DNA from: Saprospirales bacterium
Lineage (GTDB): Bacteria > Bacteroidota > Bacteroidia > Chitinophagales > Saprospiraceae
Length of the DNA: 49,542 bases
Direction: 5' to 3'
NCBI GenBank assembly: GCA_002698985.1
Contig: PAAY01000102.1
Span: 2,593 to 52,134 of the forward strand
The position numbers were made by a program, and so were the translations under genes. Below, one piece after another: positions 8,365 to 18,264 of the stretch (the first letter of the stretch is position 1; each line of letters opens with the position of its first letter). The notes under the pieces were generated by a model, which saw only the letters and a list, made by a program, of their open reading frames with translations, ran no database searches and was not told the DNA's origin.

Positions 8365-9361
8365 AGGTGATGCCGTTTTGAACCTGGTAAGCACCGATGA
8401 TGCCCAGCCGCTTTCCGGTGCCTGGTTCCAAAAAATTGGAGAACTCCACTACCTGCAAGGGAGAGGTGAAAAAAATGTGGTCGAAGGGTGTTTCCCAGAG
8501 GGAGCCGAGGCCTTTTGAAACGTAGTGCATAAAGCCGTTCCTGCTTTCGTGAAGCCCGGCGGTCTTGCAAAACTCCTGAAGTTCGTTTGACCAGGTCATC
8601 AGGTTGAATTCTCCGAAAACGAGGCTGGGCAAGCTGTCGTGCGAAATGAGGGTCCCGACCGTATCCAACTGGAACAAGAGTTTTTTTCGCGCTGACTCGT
8701 GGATGAGGGGTTCAGAATGAAGGCTGAACAAACGAAGGTCCTGCCCGTCAACAGAGATGGCGGTGCGCAGCGACGGGACTCCGTCGAAATACAAAGTGTC
8801 GATGCCTGCCAGCCGGTATTTTGAAATGATGCCCATTCCGTAAAGGCCAATGTCCACGTAGAATTCCTGAAAAGGATACGCACTGCTGAGTTCTTCCCGC
8901 AGGATCATCTCCCACATGGGGTCCAGTTCATGCAAGGAGATCAGGCCGGCCTTGCAGTTGCGAAGTGCCTGAACCGTTGAGTCTATGTCCGTGGCATTGG
9001 AGAGGTTGACGTGGGCCACCCGAAGTTGGTTGGTATGCTCAGGCTTCGATTTCAAGACCACCTGTTCCGGGGTCAGACGTGACCGCCAGCGGTTGATGCC
9101 ATCGCTGTTGTTGCTGTACTTCAAAAACAGGCATAGCGCTGCCGAGCCCGCAAAACTGAGAAAGGTGAGACGGGGTTGCCGAAGCAACAGAAAAAACAAA
9201 CCACCCATCAGCATGAGCAGCATCAACTGGTTGGCGTAATTGCTGAAACTGGAAAGCGGGTATGGAAAATAATGGGGAAAAACTACCGCCAAAACACTGA
9301 CCCCAACCACCGCAAATGCAGTAATCTGTACAATGGGATGATTGAGTATTCTCAGGGTCAT
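8354..9361 (-). CDS. Endonuclease/exonuclease/phosphatase (EEP) family membrane protein, degenerate active site
   Basis: The N-terminal 85 or so residues form two to three hydrophobic segments with a short charged tail. The rest is an EEP-fold domain like that of YafD-type proteins. LISLHELDPMW carries the metal-binding Glu, LFSLHSEP corresponds to the catalytic His region, and FGEFNLMTWS replaces the usual GDFN motif (Asp to Glu). TPFDHIFF matches the late IDH motif, but the final Ser-Asp-His of active members is missing: the chain ends RLGIIGAYQVQ instead. It may therefore be inactive or act differently. It is transcribed with the downstream DgkA-type kinase from a promoter at 9401-9431. 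Confidence 0.75.
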   Translation of the reverse strand: MTLRILNHPIVQITAFAVVGVSVLAVVFPHYFPYPLSSFSNYANQLMLLMLMGGLFFLLLRQPRLTFLSFAGSAALCLFLKYSNNSDGINRWRSRLTPEQVVLKSKPEHTNQLRVAHVNLSNATDIDSTVQALRNCKAGLISLHELDPMWEMILREELSSAYPFQEFYVDIGLYGMGIISKYRLAGIDTLYFDGVPSLRTAISVDGQDLRLFSLHSEPLIHESARKKLLFQLDTVGTLISHDSLPSLVFGEFNLMTWSNELQEFCKTAGLHESRNGFMHYVSKGLGSLWETPFDHIFFTSPLQVVEFSNFLEPGTGKRLGIIGAYQVQNGITYVE

Positions 9362-9400
9362 GGGAGCTTGTTGTTTTCTTTTTGTTTTGCTGGGTCAAAA

Positions 9401-9431
9401 CAAAGGTACAGCAGAAGCGGCTTCAGACCAA
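9401..9431 (-). promoter_or_regulatory. Bacteroidota-type promoter for the EEP-dgkA pair
   Basis: On the minus strand, TTG (9431-9429) is followed after 20 nt by TACCTTTG (9408-9401), a match to the TTG / TAnnTTTG consensus of the Bacteroidota housekeeping sigma factor. The predicted start of transcription, about 9395, leaves a leader of about 35 nt before the ATG at 9361. Confidence 0.65.
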
Positions 9432-9535
9432 GACATGACGGATAAGAAAATGTTTCATGTATTCTCAGGGCTTAGGTTTTGGAGCAGCTGATTGTTCGCC
9501 GGGCTTGTTTTCTTTATTCGGCTTTCGCCAATGGT

Positions 9536-11566
<2,031 letters not shown>

Positions 11567-11572
11567 TTATTG

Positions 11573-11612
11573 TGAGGAATCGAGGAATTGAAGAACTGAG
11601 GAACTGAGAGGC
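11573..11612 (+). repeat. Period-8 short tandem repeat after guaB
   Basis: Five near-copies of an 8-bp unit follow the guaB stop codon: GAGGAATC, GAGGAATT, GAAGAACT, GAGGAACT and a partial GAGAGG. The same unit occurs at 2035-2080, 11975-12060 and 42815-42866. Confidence 0.75.
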
Positions 11613-11860
11613 ACCGGCATTGGCATCCCCAACCAAGCTAGCCCGCTCCTCAAATGCTAACCCCCTTTGTCATCCGCCCTGGCTGCCTGTCCAGCGGCCA
11701 GGCGGGCCGGAATTGCAGGCTGAAGGCGGATCTTCACGATCAACAGCCGGCTGCACGGGTGCTTACAATGCTCCACGCTGCTTGTAACGAACTTCGCTCG
11801 TTGACGGCCATTCTTAGCGGCCTTTGGCCGCAACCAGAGGAGGCGAGGCACGGTGGCACA
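11613..11860 (+). repeat. Dispersed composite intergenic repeat, copy 2
   Basis: Matches copy 1 (1-250, opposite strand) in a series of blocks: GGCATTGGCA, CAAGCTAGCCCGCTCCTC, ATGCTAACCCCC, TTTGTCATCCGCC, GGCGGATCTTCA, a GCTCCACGCTGC block and GCGGCCTTTGGCCGC. In this copy the loop between ATCCGCC and GGCGGAT is expanded to about 46 nt; the other two copies have only 3 nt. No ORF here is convincing. Together with the next entry it fills most of the 490-bp gap after guaB. Confidence 0.65.
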
Positions 11861-11990
11861 ATCACTCGCAACAACGCTAGCCCGCTCCTCACATGCTAGC
11901 CCCCTTTTGTCATCCGCCGCAGGCGGATTTTCACAATATCCAATCAGCTACACAGATGCCTTGGTTCCACCCCCTCCTCAATTCCTCAAA
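11861..11990 (+). repeat. Dispersed composite intergenic repeat, copy 3 (partial)
   Basis: A second, directly repeated partial unit: GCTAGCCCGCTCCTCAC, ATGCTAGCCCCC, TTTTGTCATCCGCC, loop GCA, GGCGGATTTTCAC. It is nearly identical to copy 1 over the 40-bp core at 11893-11932. The direct repeat of the GCTAGCCCGCTCCTC block in copies 2 and 3 makes this a tandem arrangement. Confidence 0.65.
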
Positions 11991-12060
11991 AAGGGTGAAG
12001 CCCGATCAATTCCTCGATTCCTCCCCCGATCCCGAAGGATTTCGGGATTCGGGGCTCAAC
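11975..12060 (-). repeat. Period-8 tandem repeat with nested hairpin after the kinase gene
   Basis: Read on the minus strand, GAGGAGTTGAG leads into a nested hairpin (CCCCGA, then CCCGAA-ATCC-TTCGGG, then TCGGGG) and then GAGGAATC GAGGAATT units. The loop ATCC is the same as in the recJ copy. The repeat overlaps the stop codon and last residues of the kinase gene at 12056. Confidence 0.7.
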
Positions 12061-12565
12061 TCCTCACTCCCGCTCTCAACGCTTCCTCCACCATTTCTTC
12101 CAGGGAGAGTTTTGAGGCATTCAGCTTGAGGTGGGGTTCTTCGATGGGCTCCCAGCTTTCTTTAAGAGAGGTATAAACATCCCAGGTGGCTTCGCTGTCG
12201 GCACGGGGTATTTGCAGGCGTTGGCGGGCGTCTTCGTCCGAGACGGTAACTTCGATGAAAAAGGTGGCGGCATTGGTTTTGTCGGCCAGTTCATGCCAGG
12301 GTTTCCGGAGGGCTTCTTTGTAGAATGTCGAATCGACTACCAGATTTTTTCCTTCCAGCAGTATCTCTTCGGCGAGGGTGAGCATGGCCTCATACACCTT
12401 TTGTTTGGAGGCTTCATCGTACTTGCCGCGCAGGTTCAGCTTTTCCCGAAGGGTATCGCTGTTCAGCCGGAGGGCGCCCAGTTTTTTGGCCAGGGCATTG
12501 GCAAAGGTGGTCTTTCCGGAAGCCGGCAACCCGGCTACGAGGATGAGGATGGGTTTGGGGTTCAT
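12056..12565 (-). CDS. P-loop kinase of the AAA_33 / zeta-like type
   Basis: A 169-residue nucleotide-binding protein. GLPASGKTT near residues 14-22 is the Walker A motif, NSD near residue 36 fits the acceptor-site Asp of small metabolite kinases, and NLVVDSTF near residue 74 is the Walker B-like strand. A late Arg-rich segment (DEDARQRLQIPR) forms the lid. This pattern is shared by gluconate/shikimate-type and zeta-toxin-like kinases, and the substrate cannot be named. It follows the aminotransferase with 13 bp between them, so the two are likely co-transcribed. The last residues (GVRS) and the stop codon lie in a dispersed tandem repeat, so the C terminus may have been altered by repeat insertion. 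Confidence 0.75.
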   Translation of the reverse strand: MNPKPILILVAGLPASGKTTFANALAKKLGALRLNSDTLREKLNLRGKYDEASKQKVYEAMLTLAEEILLEGKNLVVDSTFYKEALRKPWHELADKTNAATFFIEVTVSDEDARQRLQIPRADSEATWDVYTSLKESWEPIEEPHLKLNASKLSLEEMVEEALRAGVRS

Positions 12566-12578
12566 AGTTATGTCGGGC

Positions 12579-13433
12579 TTAACTTACTCTCACGTCGTTT
12601 TTAAGATAGGCCGCTTCCGCTTCCTTCAGCAGCTCCAGCAAATGCTTGCTCACCGGTCCGGGCTGTCCGTTTCCAATGACCACATCGCTGACCTGTACCA
12701 CCGGCATCACGCGCTTTGTGCTGCTGGTAATGAAAGCCTCGGTGGCGGTTTTCAACTCCTCCAAGGCAGGCTGGCGCTCTTCTACCTGGTAGTGTTTGCG
12801 GGCCAGCATGAGGGTGTGTTTGCGGGTGATGCCCTCCAGGATACCATCCCCTGCGGTAACGATGCGGTCACCGGGCAAGACGATGAAAAAATTGGCCCGG
12901 GTCGTTTCCGTGATCAGTCCGCCGTGGTGAAAAAGGAGGTCATCGGCTCCGGCTTTTTGGAGTTCTTCCTGCATCAGAATTCCGACGACGTAATTGGTGG
13001 TTTTGATGGTGGGAAACTGGCGCTGGTATTCGTGCAGCAGCAGTTTGATGCCTTTTTCGTATTTGTCGGGAGTGTAGGTGGGGTATTCGTGTTCTATTAT
13101 GATCAGGTTGGCTTTTTCCGAAGGAGAATAACCATCAGAGGCATAGCCCCCTGTCAGTACCAGTCGCATGGAAGCATTGTCCAGGCCGTTGGCCTCGATG
13201 AGCTGTTGGATATGGGCCATCAGCTGGTCCCGGTCCAGGGGCACTTTAAGTTTGAGCTGGTGGGCTGAGCGCCAGAAGCGGTCAAGGTAGTCTTCCACAA
13301 AGAGCGGTTGACCGTTTAGGATGAGCAGGAAGTCGAACATGCCATAGCCCCTGAGCAGTCCGAGGTCAGTAACACCGATGGACGCCCCTTCCGCAGGTAC
13401 GATCTCACCGTTCACACTGGCAAATTTTATCAT
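12579..13433 (-). CDS. Class IV aminotransferase (branched-chain or D-amino-acid type / aminodeoxychorismate lyase-like)
   Basis: A PLP-dependent fold type IV enzyme of 284 residues. The catalytic lysine is in FPTIKTTNYV near residue 147, DLGLLRGYGMFD near residues 23-35 is the typical N-terminal block, and LITETTRANFFIV holds the phosphate-binding and conserved Glu positions. EGITRKHTL follows. Members transaminate branched-chain or D-amino acids or release pyruvate from aminodeoxychorismate; these are hard to separate by eye. It is the promoter-proximal gene of a pair with the small kinase. The ATG at 13433 is a good start. Confidence 0.87.
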   Translation of the reverse strand: MIKFASVNGEIVPAEGASIGVTDLGLLRGYGMFDFLLILNGQPLFVEDYLDRFWRSAHQLKLKVPLDRDQLMAHIQQLIEANGLDNASMRLVLTGGYASDGYSPSEKANLIIIEHEYPTYTPDKYEKGIKLLLHEYQRQFPTIKTTNYVVGILMQEELQKAGADDLLFHHGGLITETTRANFFIVLPGDRIVTAGDGILEGITRKHTLMLARKHYQVEERQPALEELKTATEAFITSSTKRVMPVVQVSDVVIGNGQPGPVSKHLLELLKEAEAAYLKNDVRVS

Positions 13434-13487
13434 GGCACGAGTCGGTTTTTAAAATGTGCAGGGCATTTCACCGGCAGGCCGGTAAGG

Positions 13488-14201
13488 TCAATGCTTCAGC
13501 ACGTAATTGTCAATGGTAGAAAAGAGAATGTACGCCAAAACGATGAGTGAGAAGCTGGCTTCGCGCAGCAAGAGCATCATCAGCAAGGCAGAGGCGGCAA
13601 AGATAAACCGGATTTCATTGCCTTCCCATGAGAGGCTTTTGAACTTCATCCCGAACATCGGAAAACGGGCTACCATCAACCAGCTGAGCAAAGCAATGAC
13701 CGGATAGAGGAAATACGGCTGGGTGACCAGGCTGCCCATTCCAAAAGAATCAAAATGGTAGATGAGCAGCAAACCAACGCAAAACATCGTTACGGATGGC
13801 GTTGGCATGCCGATGAAGTTTTCGCTCTGGCATTCATCGATGTTGAAAATTGCCAGCCGGATGGCGGCGAAGAGGGTTACCAGAAAAGCCGGAGCAGCAG
13901 CCAGGGTCAGCTCGATGGGCAGCACCTCCCTGCCTGAAAAGCCTTTTACGAGGAGGATGTAAAGAATGGCGCCCGGCACAACGCCAAAAGAGACCATGTC
14001 GGCCAGGGAGTCCAGCTGGGTGCCGAAATCAGATTTCACTTTCAGCAAGCGGGCCATTGTGCCGTCCAGAAAATCAGCTACGCCGCTGGCCAGGCTGAAG
14101 AAAAAAGCCTGAACGAACTGGCCGTACATGATGCTTGCCAAAGCACAACACCCTAAAAACAGGTTGATGAGGGTGATGAAATTGGGAATGTTTTTTTTCA
14201 T
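13488..14201 (-). CDS. pssA: CDP-diacylglycerol-serine O-phosphatidyltransferase
   Basis: An integral-membrane enzyme that makes phosphatidylserine from CDP-diacylglycerol and serine. The full CDP-alcohol phosphotransferase signature is visible: D43, D46-G47, A50-R51, G60, D64 and D68 (in DFLDGTMAR and FGTQLDSLAD). Several hydrophobic segments follow. The start at 14201 is preferred to the in-frame ATG at 14309 because MKKNIPNFITLINL is the conserved family N terminus, while the extra 36 residues are low-complexity and polar. The protein is then about 237 residues. It lies on the same strand as the aminotransferase pair, 55 bp upstream of it. Confidence 0.93.
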   Translation of the reverse strand: MKKNIPNFITLINLFLGCCALASIMYGQFVQAFFFSLASGVADFLDGTMARLLKVKSDFGTQLDSLADMVSFGVVPGAILYILLVKGFSGREVLPIELTLAAAPAFLVTLFAAIRLAIFNIDECQSENFIGMPTPSVTMFCVGLLLIYHFDSFGMGSLVTQPYFLYPVIALLSWLMVARFPMFGMKFKSLSWEGNEIRFIFAASALLMMLLLREASFSLIVLAYILFSTIDNYVLKH

Positions 14202-14365
14202 CGAATTTCTGCAATTGCCCAACGAACAGGCTCGAAACGGGGTCTTTCCCTTCGGAGAAAAATCCGATCCCGGACCGGGTTTCTCCTCCGTTGGCTTGAC
14301 GGTTTGCAAAAATACATTTTTCCCAAGGGTATAGAAGGCAGTTGAAGGCTACACTGTCCGGCCCT

Positions 14366-14399
14366 TTGTCAGCCCGGCAGCACTTATGTTGTACTTTTG
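14366..14399 (+). promoter_or_regulatory. Promoter of the T9SS-sorted protein gene
   Basis: TTG (14366-14368) and TACTTTTG (14392-14399) are separated by 23 nt, at the upper end of the Bacteroidota spacing range. The predicted leader is about 90 nt to the ATG at 14494. Confidence 0.55.
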
Positions 14400-14493
14400 T
14401 CAAAACACTTTCGTTGGAGAAGCATTGTCAAACTATTAAGCGTTGTAAATACCAATCCACCAAAATCCCAACCGTTTACGAAATACGCACAGC

Positions 14494-17247
14494 ATGACCG
14501 CACATCGCCGTTTTTTGGTTTTCCTTTCTTTTTTGCTTTTGTCCTCGGGCCTGGCGGCCCAACCGGCAAACGACCTTTGCTCCAACGCCATACCACTCAC
14601 CGATCTCGACAGCTGGTGCAGCGCCAAAGCGGCCTATACCAACAGCGGCGCAACGCTCGACCCCTTTGCCCAACCCACCTGTTTTCCGGATGTGACCCAC
14701 GATGTGTGGTTCTCTTTCGTGGCCCAGGCCACCGACCTGGCCGTTACCGTCATCGGTAATACCTCCGGGCAGATTCCACCTGGCGGCACCATGAACAACC
14801 CGCAGTTTGTGATTTACAGCGGCGATTGTACGGGCGGCTTTACGGAAATACAATGCGCCTCCGACGGCTTCGGCAACGGCGTGGCGGAAACATTTGCCGG
14901 CCCCCTGCAGGTGGGTGAAACCTATTACATCCGGGTGGACGCCCGCAATGGCGGTACCGGCACCTTTCAGCTCTGCATCAACAACTTCAACGCCGTGCCC
15001 AGCCCCAGTGGCGACTGCCCCACCGGCCCCATCCTTTGCGACAAGTCTTCTTTTACCGTCGGCAACCTGGTGGGAACCGGCCTGCTCAACAATGAGATAG
15101 ACCCTGGCATCTGCATAGGCTCTGAGTTTGCCTCCGCCTGGTACCGCTGGACCTGCAAAGACCCCGGCACCCTGACCTTCACCATCACCCCCAACAACCC
15201 TTCCGACGATATTGACTTTGCTGTTTTTGAACTGCCCGGCGGCATCGATGACTGCGCCAACAAAGTGAAAGTGCGCTGCGAAGCTGCCGGTGAGAACGTG
15301 GGCCAGCCCTTCTCCAACTGGGAGCCCTGCACCGGTGCCACCGGCCTCAGCGACAGCGAAACCGATACCGATGAATTTCCCGGCTGTGCCCCGGGGCAGA
15401 ACAACTTCGTTTCGGCACTGGTGATGGAGGCTGGCAAGTCCTACGCCCTCATCATCAATAACTTTTCGAATACCGGCAACGGCTTTACTATCGACTTTGG
15501 CGGTTCCGGAACTTTCCAGGGGCCGGAAGCCGATTTCACCACAGCTCCGCCACTCACCGCCTGCACCAACCAGGATGTCGTTTTCACCGATAATTCCAAC
15601 AGCGTGGATCCCATCGTTTCGTGGGAGTGGACTTTTGGCCCTGGCGCATCACCGGCAACTGCCAGCGGCCAGGGCCCGCACACGGTGAATTATTCCACCC
15701 CGGGCGTCAAGTCCATCGTGCTGAAGGTGACCAACAACGAGGGCTGCATCGTGACCAGTATTAAGACGATAGAAATTCTGCCCAGCCCCGAAGTGACGCC
15801 AACCGTGGTGAGCGACTACTGCGGACCCGACGATCAGACGGGGGGCATTTACCTGAGTGCCACCGGGGCCCCGGAACCCTTCCAGTTTGAATGGCAGAAT
15901 TCCGGGGTGCTGGTGCCCGACAGTTTTCTGCTCGATGTGGAAACAGGCACATACAATGTTGGGGTAGTCTCCGCCAACGGCTGCCGCACCGACCTCGATG
16001 TCATCGTTCCGGAAGGCCTCAGCCTGCAGGCAGGCGCCAATCCTGTAAAACCGCCCACCTGCAACGGCGACAGCGACGGCAGCATCTCCATCAGCATCGC
16101 CATCGCCAATTATCCCATTCAGTACGATTTCGGCAACGGCCTGCAAGCCGACAGCTTTCTGACAAACATACCCGCCGGCACCTACCAGGTCTATGTCATC
16201 GATGCCGCTGGTTGCGATGCCACCTTTGAGATTACCGTTGAAGATTTTCCGCCCCTGCTCCTCGGCCTCGATCCGACTGACATCAGTTGCTTTGGCGAGG
16301 TGGACGGAAGCATCACGGCCATGCCCGATGGCGGCGCCGGCAACTACACCTACCTCTGGAGCAATGGCGGAATGACCCAAACCATCAGCAATTTACCCGA
16401 AGGGAATTACGAACTGACTGTAACCGATGCCAACGGCTGTACGACGACCTCTTCGGCCGGAATCATCGAGCCACCGCCATTGGCCATGAGCCTGGACCTG
16501 CAGCACGTCGTTTGCTTCGGTTTCAACAGCGGCATCATCAACGTCATTGCCGAAGGAGGGACACCTCCCTACGAATACAGCCTGGATGGGGTGGATTACC
16601 AAACCGACCCGGCCCTCGCCGACCTTTTTGCCGGCGATTACACCGTGTACCTACGGGATGCAAGGGGCTGCCTGCTGACCCAGTCGGCCACCATCACCCA
16701 GCCGCCGCCGCTGGTGGTGTACGCCGGTGAAGACCAGGTGGTAGACCTGGGTTACACAGTCAACCTGAACGGCATCGTCACCCCGATGGGCATTCCCGTC
16801 ACCCTGAGCTGGACACCGCCGGAAACGCTGACCTGTTCTGACTGCAACAACCCCACGGCACAGCCTTTCACCACCACCACCTATGTGCTGACGGCCGTGG
16901 ATGGCGACGGCTGCTCTGCCGCAGATTCCGTAACCGTCAATGTGAATGTGATCAGGCCAGTTTACATTCCCTCGGCCTTCTCGCCCAACAACGACGGCAT
17001 CAACGATTTCTTCTCGGTGTACGGTGGACCGGCGGCCCGGTCGGTGCTTACTTTCAGGGTGTTCAATCGCTGGGGTGGATTGGTGTACGAGGGCTTCAAC
17101 CTGCCCCTGAACGACGAAAAATCTGGCTGGGACGGCACCTTTAAAGGCCAGCTGATGGATCCCGCCGTTTTTGCCTATTACGCCGAAGTGGAATTCATTG
17201 ACGGTGTGGTGGTGCTCTTCGAAGGGGATGTGACACTGGTGAGGTGA
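14494..17247 (+). CDS. Secreted PKD / SprB-repeat protein with type IX secretion C-terminal domain
   Basis: A 917-residue cell-surface protein. A signal peptide (hydrophobic run ending in GLAAQ) is followed by cysteine-rich beta domains (residues about 20-340), a PKD domain (about 345-430, with VSWEWTFGPG), and SprB-like repeats (about 510-745, each with a CxGxxDGSI-type start and a DANGC- or DARGC-type end). The last 90 residues begin with YIPSAFSPNNDGINDFF, the gliding-motility-associated C-terminal domain that directs export and surface attachment through the type IX system (type B). It probably acts in adhesion or gliding. It is a single gene with its own promoter, and heptad repeats follow its stop codon. 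Confidence 0.92.
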   Translation: MTAHRRFLVFLSFLLLSSGLAAQPANDLCSNAIPLTDLDSWCSAKAAYTNSGATLDPFAQPTCFPDVTHDVWFSFVAQATDLAVTVIGNTSGQIPPGGTMNNPQFVIYSGDCTGGFTEIQCASDGFGNGVAETFAGPLQVGETYYIRVDARNGGTGTFQLCINNFNAVPSPSGDCPTGPILCDKSSFTVGNLVGTGLLNNEIDPGICIGSEFASAWYRWTCKDPGTLTFTITPNNPSDDIDFAVFELPGGIDDCANKVKVRCEAAGENVGQPFSNWEPCTGATGLSDSETDTDEFPGCAPGQNNFVSALVMEAGKSYALIINNFSNTGNGFTIDFGGSGTFQGPEADFTTAPPLTACTNQDVVFTDNSNSVDPIVSWEWTFGPGASPATASGQGPHTVNYSTPGVKSIVLKVTNNEGCIVTSIKTIEILPSPEVTPTVVSDYCGPDDQTGGIYLSATGAPEPFQFEWQNSGVLVPDSFLLDVETGTYNVGVVSANGCRTDLDVIVPEGLSLQAGANPVKPPTCNGDSDGSISISIAIANYPIQYDFGNGLQADSFLTNIPAGTYQVYVIDAAGCDATFEITVEDFPPLLLGLDPTDISCFGEVDGSITAMPDGGAGNYTYLWSNGGMTQTISNLPEGNYELTVTDANGCTTTSSAGIIEPPPLAMSLDLQHVVCFGFNSGIINVIAEGGTPPYEYSLDGVDYQTDPALADLFAGDYTVYLRDARGCLLTQSATITQPPPLVVYAGEDQVVDLGYTVNLNGIVTPMGIPVTLSWTPPETLTCSDCNNPTAQPFTTTTYVLTAVDGDGCSAADSVTVNVNVIRPVYIPSAFSPNNDGINDFFSVYGGPAARSVLTFRVFNRWGGLVYEGFNLPLNDEKSGWDGTFKGQLMDPAVFAYYAEVEFIDGVVVLFEGDVTLVR

Positions 17248-17249
17248 GT

Positions 17250-17297
17250 GGCAGTTGGCAGTTATCAGTTGGCGGTTGGCGGTTGGCGGTTGGAGCA
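17250..17297 (+). repeat. Period-7 short tandem repeat
   Basis: Directly after the stop codon of the T9SS protein, a 7-bp unit (AGTTGGC / GGTTGGC) is repeated about six times with one degenerate copy (AGTTATC). It lies in the same position, just past a stop codon, as the period-8 and period-10 repeats elsewhere in the window. Confidence 0.75.
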
Positions 17298-17381
17298 GGT
17301 AGTCGCTGATTACTGAATCAGAGCCCAGCCGCATAGGCCGATTACAGGCGGCACCTTGTTCTAGTCAAAACCCAAACAGCT

Positions 17382-18212
17382 ATGCCATTGATGAGCAGCC
17401 TCGACGAGGCCGTAAATTTTCTGAAACGACATTTTTCTTCACCACCTTTGGTGGCAATAATTCTGGGAACCGGTCTGAGCGAACTCGCCGATGAAATCGA
17501 ACAGGCTGTTGCGGTTGATTTCGAAGACATTCCGCACTTCCCCAAACCCACGGCTCCGGGGCACCGGGGCAAATTGATTTTCGGGACCATAGCGGGCGTG
17601 CAGGTGGTGGCCATGGCCGGCCGGCTGCATTATTACGAGGGCTATTCCATGCAAGAGGTGGTCTTCCCCGTTCGGGTCATGCGGCTGCTGGGGGCTGAGG
17701 TGCTCATTGCTTCCAATGCTGCCGGTTCCACCAACCCGGACTATGAGGCGGGCGATCTGGTGTTCATCAAAGACCACATCAACCTGCAACCTGCCAACCC
17801 CCTGCGCGGCCCCAACGACGACCGGCTGGGACCCCGCTTTCCGGACATGCTGTACACTTACGATCCCGACTTGCTGGAGACCGCCCGCCGCATTGCCGAA
17901 GAAAAAGGCATAAGGGCCCACACGGGGGTGTACGCCAGCCTGCCCGGACCCAACCTGGAAACACCTGCGGAGTACGAGTTTCTGCACCGGATTGGCGGCG
18001 ATGTGGTGGGAATGTCCACCGTGCCGGAAGTGATAGCGGCCCGCCACATGGGCATGCGCAGCTTTGTGGTGTCGGTTGTGTCCAACAAGAGCTACCCCAT
18101 CGAGTGCATACGGGAAACGACTGTTGAGTCGGTGATTGCCACCGTGCGGGAGGTAAGCCCCAGGGTGCAGATGCTGGTGAGAGAGTTGGTGGGGAGGTTG
18201 AGAGGGGGATGA
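17382..18212 (+). CDS. Purine nucleoside phosphorylase (trimeric PNP-I type)
   Basis: Cleaves purine nucleosides with phosphate to the free base and ribose-1-phosphate in purine salvage. The 276 residues match the trimeric family. ILGTGLSELAD (residues about 26-36) carries the first phosphate-binding serine, GHRGKL and AGRLHYYEGY follow, ASNAAGS near residue 107 is conserved, and NLETPAEY and VVGMSTVPE hold the base- and ribose-binding residues, including the Glu and Met. VVSNKSYP has Asn near the late purine-binding position. The stop codon TGA is the first part of a dispersed hairpin repeat, and the GRLRGG tail is encoded by repeat sequence. No partner gene is adjacent. Confidence 0.93.
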   Translation: MPLMSSLDEAVNFLKRHFSSPPLVAIILGTGLSELADEIEQAVAVDFEDIPHFPKPTAPGHRGKLIFGTIAGVQVVAMAGRLHYYEGYSMQEVVFPVRVMRLLGAEVLIASNAAGSTNPDYEAGDLVFIKDHINLQPANPLRGPNDDRLGPRFPDMLYTYDPDLLETARRIAEEKGIRAHTGVYASLPGPNLETPAEYEFLHRIGGDVVGMSTVPEVIAARHMGMRSFVVSVVSNKSYPIECIRETTVESVIATVREVSPRVQMLVRELVGRLRGG

Positions 18213-18258
18213 TCCCGGCCTTCGCCGGGAGGTTTAGAGAAGTTGAGAGGGGTTTCAA
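18195..18258 (+). repeat. Period-10 tandem repeat with stop-codon hairpin (family A)
   Basis: GGTTGAGAGGGGGA is followed by TGATCCCGGC-CTTC-GCCGGGAGG and then GGTTTAGAGA AGTTGAGAGG GGTTT. The TGA is the phosphorylase stop codon. The stem CCGGC/GCCGG is perfect. Confidence 0.75.
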
Positions 18259-18264
18259 TGCTAT

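Noticed and set aside
14309-14384. A second promoter at the pssA start (CAAAAATA at 14307-14314)
   Set aside because: The -7 element fits, but no TTG lies at a usable distance on the minus strand.
15649-16380. Minus-strand ORFs within the T9SS protein gene
   Set aside because: Shadows of a long GC-rich coding region; Gly- and Val-rich without motifs.
17250-17297. CRISPR array
   Set aside because: The repeats are 7 bp and contiguous with no spacers; the same applies to the period-8 and period-10 arrays.
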